DNA of 64,000 nt. Source: Hyperoodon ampullatus. Its lineage: Eukaryota > Chordata > Mammalia > Artiodactyla > Ziphiidae. A program made the translations under genes and the position numbers. The stretch lies in NCBI GenBank assembly GCA_949752795.1, contig OX457057.1:101025513-101089512 (forward strand), written 5' to 3'. Every line of letters starts with the position of its first letter. The first letter of the stretch is position 1. Shown one piece after another: positions 12,445 through 22,110 of this stretch. The notes beneath the pieces are model-generated. The model did not search any database. It was not told the DNA's origin and saw only the letters and a program-made list of their open reading frames with translations.

Positions 12445-12503
12445 TGTTCATGGGGCCAGTGAGCCCATCTGGACATTTTAAGAAGTGTTCAAGCTACATT
12501 AAC
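12445..12503 (-). pseudogene. MT-TF: tRNA-Phe with deleted anticodon arm (NUMT)
   Basis: The reverse strand begins 'gttaatgtagcttgaacac' as mammalian mitochondrial tRNA-Phe does and ends against 12S. It is only about 59 nt long; compared with the usual 70 or so, roughly 14 nt are missing around the 5' side of the anticodon stem and the GAA anticodon itself. Confidence 0.8.
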
Positions 12504-13404
12504 TTGCTATATATAGGTGGTGTTTGTATGGTAGCGTTGTGTAGTTTATGTCAGATTTAGTATTAAAGTTTTGATAAAATGGCTGGTGAATCTAGGGGTA
12601 TGTCTGTCTATATGGGCGGTGAATATCTAAGTAGCTCATTGGTATGATGGGGGTGTTAAGGTTAATTTATTGTGATAGGTAAATATTTTAAGCCGGCGGG
12701 GAGAGTGGAGTGCTATGTCCTGCGACCGCTGACTGAATTGCACAATGCAGTTTGCTCGTGCCAGTAAATAATTCCAATCAAGTCTGGCTACAATTTGCTT
12801 GACTGTGTTACGACCTTTTAAGGTCATAGCTGAGTCCAAGCATCCCCCCCCCAAATTAAAAAATACCAAATGCATGAAACCACAGTTATGTGTGAGCACG
12901 GGCTAATTAGTCATCAGTCCATAGAGATGTCTTATTTAAGGGGAAAGAGTGGGCGATTTTAGGTGAGATGGCCCTGAAGTAAGAACCAGATTGTCTGATA
13001 AAGTCCATTGATAGAAACCCCCAAGCTATGGGCCCGGAGCGAGGAGGGGGACACCTGCCGAGCAGGCTGATGGTTTCACACGGCCTGGTGATCAAGCTTG
13101 TGGTGTAATGTGCGGGATTATAAGTACCTTGGCTAAGGATTGATTTAACCTAATGTACTATGTACAACCAATAAATTGTATGTATTATGCAATAACAATG
13201 GTTTAGCATACATGCCTATTAGGCATGTGGTAAATAATGTAATGCACAATTATACATACAGTGTATACATGTACGTATGGAATGCATGTACTTATTGATG
13301 TGGTAGTGCAAACATGCACAATGTACATAACATGTATGTGATAAAATGGGTTGTTTTAGTACTGACATAGTACTGTAATTTTATGAATGTCTTATAACTT
13401 ATTT
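12504..13404 (-). pseudogene. Mitochondrial control region (D-loop) copy
   Basis: About 900 bp between tRNA-Phe and tRNA-Pro. It includes the C-rich tract at 12,843-12,852 (reverse of the conserved sequence block region), the conserved central domain around 12,900-13,060 and the left domain with many GTACAT/ATGTAC words around 13,140-13,340, where extended termination-associated sequences lie. In mitochondria this region carries the heavy- and light-strand promoters and the heavy-strand origin; in the nucleus no such role is expected. Its presence in the middle of the block means the source DNA was joined across the control region. Confidence 0.9.
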
Positions 13405-13470
13405 TAGAGAATAGTTTATATAGAATTTCAGCTTTTGGTGCTGGTGGTGAAGTTTAGGGCTTCTTTCTTG
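13405..13470 (+). pseudogene. MT-TP: tRNA-Pro (NUMT)
   Basis: The plus strand carries 'tagaatttcagcttttggtg' with the TGG anticodon in a normal-looking loop. It lies on the opposite strand to its protein-gene neighbours, as in all mammalian mitochondrial genomes. Confidence 0.85.
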
Positions 13471-13472
13471 AG

Positions 13473-13541
13473 TCTTAGGGAGGTGTGTCATTCTCCTTTT
13501 CTGGTTTACAAGACCAGGGTATTGTGTTATACTACAAAGAC
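13473..13541 (-). pseudogene. MT-TT: tRNA-Thr (NUMT)
   Basis: The reverse strand starts 'gtctttgtagtata' and contains 'cttgtaaaccag' with the TGT anticodon. It sits directly downstream of the CYTB stop, the expected mitochondrial position. Confidence 0.85.
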
Positions 13542-14663
13542 TCTTCATTTTAGAAATTTGTTTTCGATGATACTAGTTACTGGTATTAGCACTAGGACTA
13601 AAAGAAAATATAAAACAGATGCAAGTTGTCCAATAATGATGTATGGGTGTCTTATGGGTTGTCCTCCAATTCATGTTAGTGTTAGTAAGTCTTCTACTAA
13701 CATTCAAAATAAGAGTTGGCTGAAAGGTTGGAATATCATGCTTCGCTGTTTGGATGTGTGGAGTATTGGAATAAATGCCAAGGTTGAGAGTAATAGGGCT
13801 AAGACTCCTCCTAGTTTGTTGGTGATTGATTGTAGGATTGCATAGGCAAATAGAAAGTATCATTCTGGCTTGATATGGGTGGTGTATTGAGTGGTTTTGC
13901 TGGGGTGTAGTTGTCGGGGTCTCCTAGAAGGTCGGGTGAGAATAGGGCTAGTATAGTGAGGCTAGAATTAGTAGTAGGGTGCCTAGGATATTTTTGATTG
14001 TGTAATAGGGATGGAACGGGATTTTGTCTGTGTTGGATGGGATTCCTGTGGGGTTGTTGGATCCTGTTTCATGAAGGAATAGTAGGTGGATGGCTGCTAG
14101 CACTGTAATGATGAAAGGGAGAATGAAGTGGAAGGAAAAGAATTGCTTTATCTACAGAAAAGCCTCCTCAAATTCATTCAACAAGGGTGGTGCCGATATA
14201 TGGGATTGCTGAGAGTAGGTTTGTGATGACTGTTGTGCCTCAGAATGATATTTGTCCTCAAGATAGTACATAACCTATGAATGCGGTAGCTATAGCTGTA
14301 AGTAGTAGGATTATTCCAGTGTTTCATGTTTCTTGAAAGGTGTAGGACCCATAGTACAGGCCACATCCTACGTGAGTGTAGAGGCAGATAAAGAATATAG
14401 AAGCTCTGTTTGCATGTATATATGAAATAATTCATCCATAGTTGACGTCTCGACAGATGTGTGTTACTGATGAGAAGGCAGTTGTTGTGTCTGGTGTGTA
14501 GTGTAGCACTAGGAACAGGCCTGTTAGGATTTGTAGGATCAGGCAGATGCCTAATAAAGAGCCAAAGTTTCATCATGACGAGATGTTTGACGGGGTTGGG
14601 AGGTCAATGAATGTGTTGTTGGTGATCTTCATCAGCGGGTGGTTTTTTTTGGTTGTTGGTCAT
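13542..14663 (-). pseudogene. MT-CYB: Cytochrome b pseudogene (NUMT)
   Basis: The reverse strand begins ATGACCAACAACC at 14,663 and ends AAATGAAGA at 13,542, the mammalian CYTB start and its usual AGA stop. The length is 1,122 bp against the usual 1,140, so there are net deletions. Fragments of the protein appear in different frames, for example at 13,573-13,863 and 14,178-14,576, showing frameshifts. The functional gene product is the haem-bearing core of complex III; this copy cannot encode it. Confidence 0.93.
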
Positions 14664-14667
14664 TGGT

Positions 14668-14736
14668 GTTCTTATAGTTGAACGACAATGATGATTTTTC
14701 ACGTCATTGGTCATGGTTGGAGTCCGTGTGAGAATA
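14668..14736 (+). pseudogene. MT-TE: tRNA-Glu (NUMT)
   Basis: The plus strand reads 'gttcttatagttgaacgaca' with 'gatttttcacgtc' around the TTC anticodon and ends 'gtgagaata', next to the ND6 start. Strand and order are as in mitochondria. Confidence 0.85.
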
Positions 14737-15265
14737 ATGATGACATACATAGTATTTATTTTAAGTATTATTTTTGTGATTAGGTTTGTGGGAGTTTCTT
14801 CAAAACCTTCACCTATTTATGGGGGTTTAGGGTTGATTGTGAGCAGTGGTATTGGATGTGGGATTGTGTTGAATTTTGGTGGTTCATTTTTAGGTCTGAT
14901 AGTGTTTTTGATTTATTTAGGGGGAATGTTAGTCGTGTTTGGTTATACAACGGCTATAGCCACTGAGCAGTATCCTGAGGTTTGGGTTTCTAATAAGGTT
15001 GTTTTTGGGGTGTTTCTTTTAGGGTTAATAGTAGAGTTTTTAATGGTATTTTATATTTTGAAGGATGAGGAGGTGGAAATTGTGTTTAAGTTCAAGGGGT
15101 TGGAGGATTGGGTTATTTATTATACCAGTGATTCTGTTTTTTTTTAGTGAGGAGACTATAGGGATTGCAGCATTATATAGTTATGGTACTTGGTTAGTGA
15201 TTGTTACTGGTTGGTCATTGTTTATTGGTGTTGTGGTTATCATGGAGATTACTCAGGGTAATTAA
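14737..15265 (+). pseudogene. MT-ND6: ND6 pseudogene with one-base frameshift (NUMT)
   Basis: The frame starts ATGATGACATACATAG and gives the hydrophobic ND6 N terminus (MMTYIVFILSIIFVIRF). It stays open for about 135 codons, then hits TAG right after the T run at 15,138-15,146. The ND6 C terminus (residues ending VVIMEITQGN) continues in the next frame to the TAA at 15,263-15,265. Length is 529 bp against the usual 528, so a single extra T in the homopolymer explains the break. ND6 is a complex I membrane subunit. Confidence 0.93.
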
Positions 15266-17277
15266 ATAAAAGTATGCTAAGGGTGAGGGTGATGAGAAAT
15301 GATAGGAAGTATAGATTAATAAGACCTTTGTGGTTTGAGATTAGTGTGGAGGATTTTAGTTAAATGACGGATGTGGTGTTTGGTAAGATAGTTTCTAATC
15401 AGATTAAGTCTAGGAGAGAGGATGCTAATTTTTGGCTCATTAATAGGTTTAGATAAGGGGGTAGGTGGTGTATAATTGTGGGGCAATATCCTAGGAGAGT
15501 AGAGAATTTAAAGGAGCTTGAGGAGTAGGTATATTTTGTGTTTTGAGGTTAATTTCGAGCGCTAGCACGAAGCCCAGAGTTGTTACTATAAGGGCAGTTA
15601 GTTTTAAGTGCAGAGGTATGGTTATTAGGGGTATGGTTGTTGGGAGAATGCTGTTGGAGATGATGAATCCAGCAAAGATACTTCCGATTAGTAGGCGTTT
15701 GATACAGCTAATTAGGAGGGGGTTGTTTTCACTGATAGGAGCTGAGGGGGAGGAGTGGGGTTGTCCCAGTAGTGCGAAGAAGATAATGAGAGTGCTGTAG
15801 ATGGCTGTGAGGGAGGTGACAGAGTTATTAATAGGGCTCAGGTGTTGGTATAAGACGTGTTGGCGGTTTCAATGATTAGGTCCTTAGAATAAAAACCAGT
15901 GAGGAAAGCACTCCTGTCAGTGCTAGGCACCCAATGATAATGGCTGTTGTGGTAAAGGGTAAGGTCTTGAATAGGCCTTCTATTTTTTGAATATCTTGTT
16001 CGTTGTTTAAGTTGTGGATAATAGATCTGGATCACATGAATAGTATGGCTTTAAAGAAAGCATGTGAGCAAATGTGTAAGAATGCTAGATAGGGCTGGTT
16101 GATGCCGATAGTTAATCATTAGACCTAATTGGCTTGAGGTAGAGAAAGCAATAATTTTTTTAATATCATTTTGGGTGAGAGCACATATAGCTGAGAATAG
16201 AGTTGTAAGGGCTCCCAGGCATAATGTTATTTTTTAAATAAGTTTATTGTTTTCTGTTGGGGGTAAAATCGGATAAGTAAGAAGACCCCTGCTATGACAA
16301 TTGTGCTTGAGTGGAGTCGGGCTGTTACGGGGGCGGGACCTTCTATTGCTGAGGGGAGTCAGGGGTGAAGTCCAAATTGAGCTGATTTTCTGGCTATGGC
16401 TAATACAAGTCCTGTAAAGGGGAGGTTTAAAGAGTTTAGGTCGAGTATAAAAAGTTGTTGTAGGTCTCATGTGTTTGAGTTGGATAGAAATCATGCTATT
16501 GATATAATGAATCCGATATCCCTGATACGGTTATATAAGATTGCTTGCTGGGCAGCTGTGTTTGTGTCTGTTTGTCCATATCATCACCCTATGAGTAAGA
16601 AAGATATGATTCCGACCCCCTCCCACCCAATGAAAAGCTGGAAGAGATTGTTAGCAGTAACAAGGATTAATATGGTAATGAGGAAGAGGAGTAGGTTTTT
16701 GAAGAACTGATTAATGTAAGGTCTAAATGTATGTATCATATTGAGAATTCTATGATAGACCATGTAATAAACAATGCTACTGGTACAAATATTATTGAGA
16801 AGTAATTTATTTTGAAGCTGAGTGTTAATTTAAGGGTTTAGAAGGTGATCCAGTATCAGTTTGAAAAGATTATTTCTTGGCCTGTGTGAAGGAATATTAT
16901 CATTGGGATTAGGCTGGTAATAAAAGCACATGAGGGCTTCCCTGGTGGCACAGTGGTTGAGAGTCTGCCAGCCGATGCAGGGGACACAGGTTCGTGCCCC
17001 GGTCCGGGAAGATCCCACATGCCGCGGAGCAGCTGGGCCCGTGAGCCATGGCTGCTGGGCCTGCGCGTCCGGAGCCTGTTTTCCGCAACGGGAGAGGCCA
17101 CAACAGTGAGAGGTCCGAGTACCGCAAAAAAAAAAAAAAAAAAAAAAAAGCACATGAAACAGTACTTTTTACATATGATGGGTATTTATCACTTTTGTAG
17201 AAGTTTGTGTTAGTTATTATAATTGGGATAATTAGTACTAGTAATGTGACTAAGGCAAAATAAGAGAACAGGTTTAT
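15249..17277 (-). pseudogene. MT-ND5: ND5 pseudogene interrupted by a SINE (NUMT)
   Basis: The reverse strand starts with the mitochondrial ATA codon at 17,277 and encodes the ND5 N terminus (NLFSYFALVTLLVLIIPIII) for about 115 bp before a CHR-1 SINE breaks in at 16,934-17,145. ND5-like sequence continues below the SINE with several frame changes, down to the usual small overlap with ND6. Without the SINE and its duplicated target the length is about 1.8 kb, matching the normal gene. ND5 is a proton-pumping complex I subunit. The lower end is placed by analogy with the usual ND5/ND6 overlap. Confidence 0.92.
16934..17145 (+). mobile_element. CHR-1 SINE inside the NUMT
   Basis: The element runs from 'gggcttccctggtggcacag' to a long A tail. 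A perfect 12-bp TSD (aaaagcacatga) lies at 16,922-16,933 and 17,146-17,157, and the ND5 sequence joins cleanly across it. It therefore inserted after the mitochondrial DNA was already nuclear. Confidence 0.95.
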
Positions 17278-17347
17278 TACTTTTATTTGGAGTTGCACCA
17301 ATTTTTTGGTTCCTAAGACTAATGGATAACTACTATCCTTTAAAAGT
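17278..17347 (-). pseudogene. MT-TL2: tRNA-Leu(CUN) (NUMT)
   Basis: The reverse strand begins 'acttttaaaggatagtagtt', contains the anticodon TAG in 'gtcttaggaacc' and ends against the ND5 ATA start. Confidence 0.85.
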
Positions 17348-17349
17348 CT

Positions 17350-17409
17350 GAAAAAGCCATACTACTAGGCATGGGGGCATGAATTAGCAGCTCTTGCAAT
17401 ACATTCTCA
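17350..17409 (-). pseudogene. MT-TS1: tRNA-Ser(AGY) (NUMT)
   Basis: The reverse strand carries 'caagagctgctaattcatgc' with the GCT anticodon, and the gene is short as expected for this tRNA without a D arm. Confidence 0.8.
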
Positions 17410-17477
17410 GTAAATAAGAAGTTTTAGTCTTCTGTTGCTAGATTCACAATCTAGTGTTTTTTTAAAACTATATTTAC
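17410..17477 (-). pseudogene. MT-TH: tRNA-His (NUMT)
   Basis: The reverse strand begins 'gtaaatatagttttaaaaa' and contains 'gattgtgaatctag' with the GTG anticodon. It follows ND4 as in mitochondria. Confidence 0.85.
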
Positions 17478-18887
17478 AGTATAGGGGGCCCAGGATGATT
17501 TTAGGATTTAGTGACAGGAGCAGGAGTGGTAGGATGTGGAGAGCTATAAGGGCATTTTGTCGTGTGAAGGAGGGCATAATATTATTGATGTGGTGTGTAC
17601 ATTTACCGCGTTGTGTTGTGAATAGTATGTACATAGAGGCTTAGTATGTACATTGTGATATGTCATTAGTATGTACATACATTAGGCTGTAATTACAATG
17701 TTAGTTCCTATTAAGATGATAGTGAGGTTTGATCCTGAGAAAGTTGATATGACTATGAACAGCTCTCCGATTAGATTGATAGTAGGGGACAGGGCCAGGT
17801 TTGTCAGGCTTGTTAGCAATCATCAAGTGACTATTAGTGAGAGGAGAATTTGTAGGCTTTCGGCTAGGATTATAGTTCGGCTATGGATTCATTCATAGTT
17901 TGAGTTTGCTAGGCAGAATAATATAGATGATGTGAGGCCATGGGCGATTATTAGGGCGGTAGCCCCTATGTAGCTTCAAGGGGTTTGAAAGAGGATAGCT
18001 GCAATAACGAGTGCCATGTGGCTGACTGAAGAGTAGCCAATGAGTGATTTTAGGTCTGTTTGACATAGACAAATAGAACTGGTTATGATTATTCCTCATA
18101 GAGAGAGCATGAGGAAAGGGTACGCTCTGAATTGTTAGGGTGTTGAGTATTGACGTGATTCGTCATGCTGTAGTCCCCGAGTTTTAGTAATACGGCTGCG
18201 AGGACTTTAGAACCTGCAAGCCTCTACGTGTGCTTTGGGTAGTCAGAGGTGGAGGCCATAGAGGGGTATTTTTACTACAAAGGCTATCGTGCAGGCCAGT
18301 CATATAAAGACGTTGGTGCAGGAGTTGGATAGTGGCTGGGCTCAACAATGAAGTACTAGAAAATTCAGAGAGCCCATGGTGTTTTGTACATATACTAATG
18401 CCACTAGCAGTGGGAGTGATCCAACTAGTGTGTAGAATAACAAGTAGAGTCCTGCATTAAAGCATTCTGTTTGGTTACCTCAGCGGCTGATGATAATAAG
18501 GGTAGGAACTAGTGTAGCCTCAAATATAATGTAAAATAGAATTAGTTCTGTGGCGGTGAATGTTATGATTAGAAATGTTTGTAATATGATTAGTATTGTG
18601 ATATATAATTTTTTTCGGATTAGTGGTTCTTTGAGTAGGTGAGACTGACTGGCTATTAGTATTAGGGGAAGGAGCCATATTGTTAGGATTAAGAATGGTG
18701 CGGACAGGGATTCGGAGAAGAATATTAATGAGACGTTAAGGCGATTGTCGTTGAATTGGTTAAGAAGATGTAGGCTTGTGAGACTAATTAGTAGGCTGTA
18801 GGTTGTGGAGTTAATTCAGACTATAGTACTTTTTGATAATCAAGTTAGGGGTATTAGTATGATTGTGGGGATGATGAATTTTAGCAT
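17478..18887 (-). pseudogene. MT-ND4: ND4 pseudogene with about 32-bp net insertion (NUMT)
   Basis: The reverse strand starts ATGCTAAAATTCATC at 18,887, overlaps the ND4L end by a few bases as normal, and ends next to tRNA-His. It spans 1,410 bp against the usual 1,378. The extra length lies at 17,620-17,690, where three copies of an AGTATGTACAT word separate the normal inner sequence from the C-terminal part, which is still recognisable (residues [20 protein letters not shown]). ND4 is a proton-pumping complex I subunit; this copy is dead. Confidence 0.92.
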
Positions 18888-19177
18888 TGGAGAAGGTTGA
18901 GGTTTTGTACATAATCAGTGCCATAGATATTTGATACTATTACTAGCCCAAGTGCAGCTTCGCAGGCTGCGAACACCAGCAAGATGATTGGTATTATGCT
19001 GGCTAAAGTAAAGTGTGAATTTAAGATTGCCAGGGCCGCCAGGATAAATAGTGATAATATTATGCCTTTTAGACATAGTTGTGAGGATATTAGGTGGGAT
19101 TGATATATTAGTAACCTTATGAGGGATACAGTGAAAGCTATGATAATGTTTATATGTACTAAAGACACTTGGTAATT
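18881..19177 (-). pseudogene. MT-ND4L: ND4L copy, open in both genetic codes (NUMT)
   Basis: A 95-codon frame reads from a GTG start at 19,168 to a stop at 18,881 and matches ND4L throughout, including the C terminus [14 protein letters not shown]. Normal ND4L has 98 residues; three are missing in the segment ending IVSN, an in-frame 9-bp loss. It has no TGA-Trp codons, so it also reads in the standard code by chance. Nothing around it suggests nuclear expression. The region above 19,168 overlaps the tRNA-Arg end. Confidence 0.9.
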
Positions 19178-19237
19178 ATGAGTCTAATCATAATCTAATG
19201 AGTCAAAGTCGTTTATTTTGTTTTAAACTAAATACCA
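19169..19237 (-). pseudogene. MT-TR: tRNA-Arg (NUMT)
   Basis: The reverse strand starts 'tggtatttagtttaaaacaa', contains the segment 'cgactttgactcatt' and ends beside ND4L. The loop differs somewhat from the usual TCG context ('ttcgactcatt'), with an altered anticodon region. Confidence 0.8.
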
Positions 19238-19584
19238 TATTCAGCTCACTCCAGTCCCTTTTGAGTTCACTCGTAGGCCAGTCTAATTGCCAATAATGAG
19301 ATTAAAAGTAAAGCCATGGTGAGTATTGTTTTTAGGTTGTTTGTTTGAGTTGCTCAGGGGAGGGGTAGTAGGAGAGCAATTTCTAGGTCAAAGAGGAGGA
19401 ACGTGATTGCTACTAGGAAAAATTTTATGGAAAAAGGTAGGTAGGCGGATCCTGTAGGGTCAAATCCTCATTCGTAAGGGCTTGATTTTTCTGCGTGAGT
19501 GTTTAGTTGAGGAAGTCAGAAGGCGATGAGTACGAGTAATGAGGCTAGTGTTGTATTTGTTAATAGGGTCAGTATTAGGTTTAT
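19238..19584 (-). pseudogene. MT-ND3: ND3 pseudogene (NUMT)
   Basis: The reverse strand starts with mitochondrial ATA at 19,584 (ATAAACCTAATACTGACCC) and runs about 346 bp to tRNA-Arg, the normal ND3 length. No long frame exists in the standard code because TGA is used for tryptophan. ND3 is a small complex I membrane subunit. Confidence 0.88.
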
Positions 19585-19654
19585 TATTCTTTTTCAGAGT
19601 GTACCAAAACGAATGGATTGGAAGTCAGTTGCACTAACTGATACTAAAAGAACT
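19585..19654 (-). pseudogene. MT-TG: tRNA-Gly (NUMT)
   Basis: The reverse strand starts 'agttcttttagtatcagtta' and contains 'gacttccaatcc' with the TCC anticodon. It lies between COX3 and ND3 as expected. Confidence 0.85.
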
Positions 19655-20441
19655 ATGAGCCTCATCAATAGATAGATACATAAAGGAATAATCATACAAC
19701 ATCTACAAAATGTCAGTATCAAGCAGTGGCTTCAAAGCTGAAGTGGTGGTTGGATGTGAAGTGGAATTTTAATTGGCGCAGGAAACAAACAACAAGGAAG
19801 GTGGACCCAATGATTACATGTAGTCTGTGGAATCCTGTGACCACAAAGAAAGTCGATCCATAGACCCCCATCTGAGATCGTAAATGGGGCTTCGTAATAC
19901 TCTGAGGCTTGTAGGAATATAAAATATAGACACCAAGAGTAATTGTAATAAAGAGGGCTTGAAGTGTGCACTTACGATTTCCTTCCATAAGGATGTGATG
20001 GGCCCAAGTGATGGACACGCCAGAGGCCAATAGCATGGAAGTGTTGAGAAGCAGTACCTCTAGGGGATTTAGAGGGCGAATGTCTGTTGGTGGCCAACAC
20101 CTGCCTAGCTCAGGGATAGGGGTGAGGCTTGAGTTATAGAAGGCTCAAAAGAAGTGGGTAAAAATGAGGACTTCTGAGGCAATAAATAAGATTATTCCGT
20201 ATCGAAGTCCCTTTTGGACGGTTGGTGTGTGGTGGCCTTGGATAGTGCTTTCTTGAATAACAAGTTGTCATCACTGATATATATAGAGAGTGTTAGTTAG
20301 TAGGCCTAGTATTAGTAGAATTATTGAGTTGAAGTGGAATCATATGATTAGGCCTGATGTTATGAGGTGGGCTGAAAGGACTCCTGTAGAGGGCCAAGGA
20401 CTAGGATTTACTATGTGGTATGTCCGGGTCTGGTGGGTCAT
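19655..20441 (-). pseudogene. MT-CO3: COX3 pseudogene (NUMT)
   Basis: The reverse strand starts ATGACCCACCAGACC at 20,441, overlaps the ATP6 end by one base as in mammals, and ends near 19,655 with the typical COX3 tail (residues after [11 protein letters not shown]). About 787 bp are present against the usual 784. A 105-codon C-terminal piece is open in the standard code at 19,719-20,036 until a TGA-Trp codon. The real protein is a core subunit of complex IV. Confidence 0.93.
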
Positions 20442-21121
20442 TATGTGTTGTTATGCAGATATAAGCTTACTAAGAGGGTAAACACATAGGCTTGAATTAT
20501 AGCGGCGGCAAATTCGAGGATAGTGAGTAGGGTGAGAATAATGAATGTAACGAGAGCCGTGAATGTGCTGCTGCTTATTAGCACTAAGGTTGTTTCTCCG
20601 ATTAGATGTATTAATAATTGACCTGCTGTGATATTGGCCATTAGTCACACAGCTAGTGCTACTGGTTGGATGAATAGGCTGATAGTTTCGATAATTACTA
20701 GCATGGGGATGAGGGGGGTGGGCGTGCCTTGTGGTAGGAAGTGAGCTAGAGATGCTTTTGTTTTGTTGCGGAGACCTATAACCACGCTACCCGCTCATAG
20801 GGGAACTGCTATTCCCACATTCACTGAGAGCTGCATGGTGGGTGTAAATGACTGAGGCAGTAGTCCAAGAAGGTTGGTTGACCCAATAAATTGAATGAGT
20901 GATATTAGTATTAGTGATCAAGTCTTTTCTTTATGATTATGGATGCTCATTGTTTGTTTTGATGTAAGCTGGATTAGCCATTGTTGAAGGGAAATTATGC
21001 AATTGTTAATTAGTCGTTTTGATGTTGGAAATAAAATACTTGGGAATATAATAATTAGAATGACTATGGGGGGGCCTATTATTGTTGGGGTCATGAAAGG
21101 GGCAAATAAATTTTCATTCAT
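20441..21121 (-). pseudogene. MT-ATP6: ATP6 copy, full length (NUMT)
   Basis: The reverse strand runs from ATGAATGAAAAT at 21,121 to 20,441, exactly the usual 681 bp. The N-terminal 67 or so codons ([18 protein letters not shown]) and the C-terminal 66 are open in the standard code, broken by TGA-Trp. It is one of the least damaged genes in the block. ATP6 is the proton-channel subunit a of ATP synthase, encoded only in mitochondria in mammals. Confidence 0.93.
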
Positions 21122-21280
21122 ACTGTCTCTCAAGGGGTAGGTTGTTTTTGCACTTTAGTGAGTGTTGACTCTGGGTTGGGGTAGTATATATGTTTTGAGA
21201 CTTTTAGTTGAAATATAATAAATAGTGTTAGAAATATAGATGAAATGGTAATATCATGTTGATATATCTAGTTGTTGCAT
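21082..21280 (-). pseudogene. MT-ATP8: ATP8 pseudogene (NUMT)
   Basis: The reverse strand starts ATGCAACAACTAGATATATC at 21,280 and overlaps ATP6 as in mitochondria. Near 21,235 the frame shifts: the conserved segment FQLKVSK follows in another frame, consistent with a two-base deletion. The lower end is placed from the usual ATP8/ATP6 overlap. Confidence 0.88.
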
Positions 21281-21281
21281 A

Positions 21282-21349
21282 TCATTAGGGAGAATTTTAG
21301 CTCTCAGTCTTTAACTTAAAATGTTAACGCTAACCTAGCTTCTTAATGA
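21282..21349 (-). pseudogene. MT-TK: tRNA-Lys (NUMT)
   Basis: The reverse strand starts 'cattaagaagctaggttagc' and contains 'acattttaagtt' with the TTT anticodon, between COX2 and ATP8. Confidence 0.85.
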
Positions 21350-21351
21350 GC

Positions 21352-22035
21352 TTATAGCATAGATGCGGATCTTTTTTCAAAGTATTTTAGAGGTACTAAC
21401 TCAAGGACAATTGACATGAAGCTATGATTTGACCCACAGATCTCTGAACACTGTCCATAATATAAGCCTGGTCGTGTTGATATTAGGGTTGTTTGATTTA
21501 GGTGTCCTGGGATTGCATCCATTTTTAGGCCTAAGGAAGGTACGGCTTATGAATGCAGTACATCTTCAGAGGAGATTAGCATTCGGATTGTTATCTCTAT
21601 GGGCAAAACTACTCGGTTGTCTACTTCCAGCAGTCGTAATTCCCCTGGTTTTAGGTCTGATGTTGGGATTATATAGGAGTCAAAATTTAGGTCTTCGTAG
21701 TCAGTATATTCATAGCTTTAGTATCATTGGTAACCCATAGTTTTTACAGTAAGAGAGGGATTATTAATTTCATCTGTTATGTAAAGGATTTGTAGTGATG
21801 ACAGGGCAATTAAGATCAAGATAATGGCTGGTAAGATAGTCCAGATAGTTTCTACTTCTTGTGCATCTATTGTGCTAGTATGTGTTAGCTTAGTTGTTAG
21901 TATTAGTGCAATAATATAAAGAACCAGGAAGCTAATTAAGAAAACAATTATTAGTGTGTGGTTGTGAAAGTGTAGTAGGTCTTCTGTGATGGGTGATGTT
22001 GCATCTTGAAAACCTAGTTGGAAGGGATATGCCAT
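21352..22035 (-). pseudogene. MT-CO2: COX2 pseudogene with true stops (NUMT)
   Basis: The reverse strand starts ATGGCATATCCCTTCC at 22,035; 684 bp fits the normal gene. The first 103 codons are open in the standard code ([20 protein letters not shown] onward), followed by a TGA-Trp. Two codons later, in the conserved WYW segment near 21,720, tryptophan TGA has become TAA, and another TGA to TAA change occurs at about 21,551 in the HSWAVP motif. These are stops in any code. The copper-site segment (residues [14 protein letters not shown]) is still recognisable. Confidence 0.93.
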
Positions 22036-22105
22036 AGAGATATACAAGATTTCCACCTGTGACTTAACTTCAACAAAGTTATATAAAATTTTACTAATAC
22101 CTCGT
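22036..22105 (-). pseudogene. MT-TD: tRNA-Asp (NUMT)
   Basis: The reverse strand starts 'gaggtattagtaaaatttta' and contains 'tgaagttaagtcacagg'; the usual GTC anticodon region ('ttgtcaaagtt') reads 'ttgttgaagtt' here. It lies between tRNA-Ser(UCN) and COX2. Confidence 0.8.
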
Positions 22106-22110
22106 TCATG

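Noticed and set aside
13135..13340. Regular GTACAT/ATGTAC words that look like an array
   Set aside because: They are the left domain of the mitochondrial control region. They are not a CRISPR array, which is not expected in a mammal.
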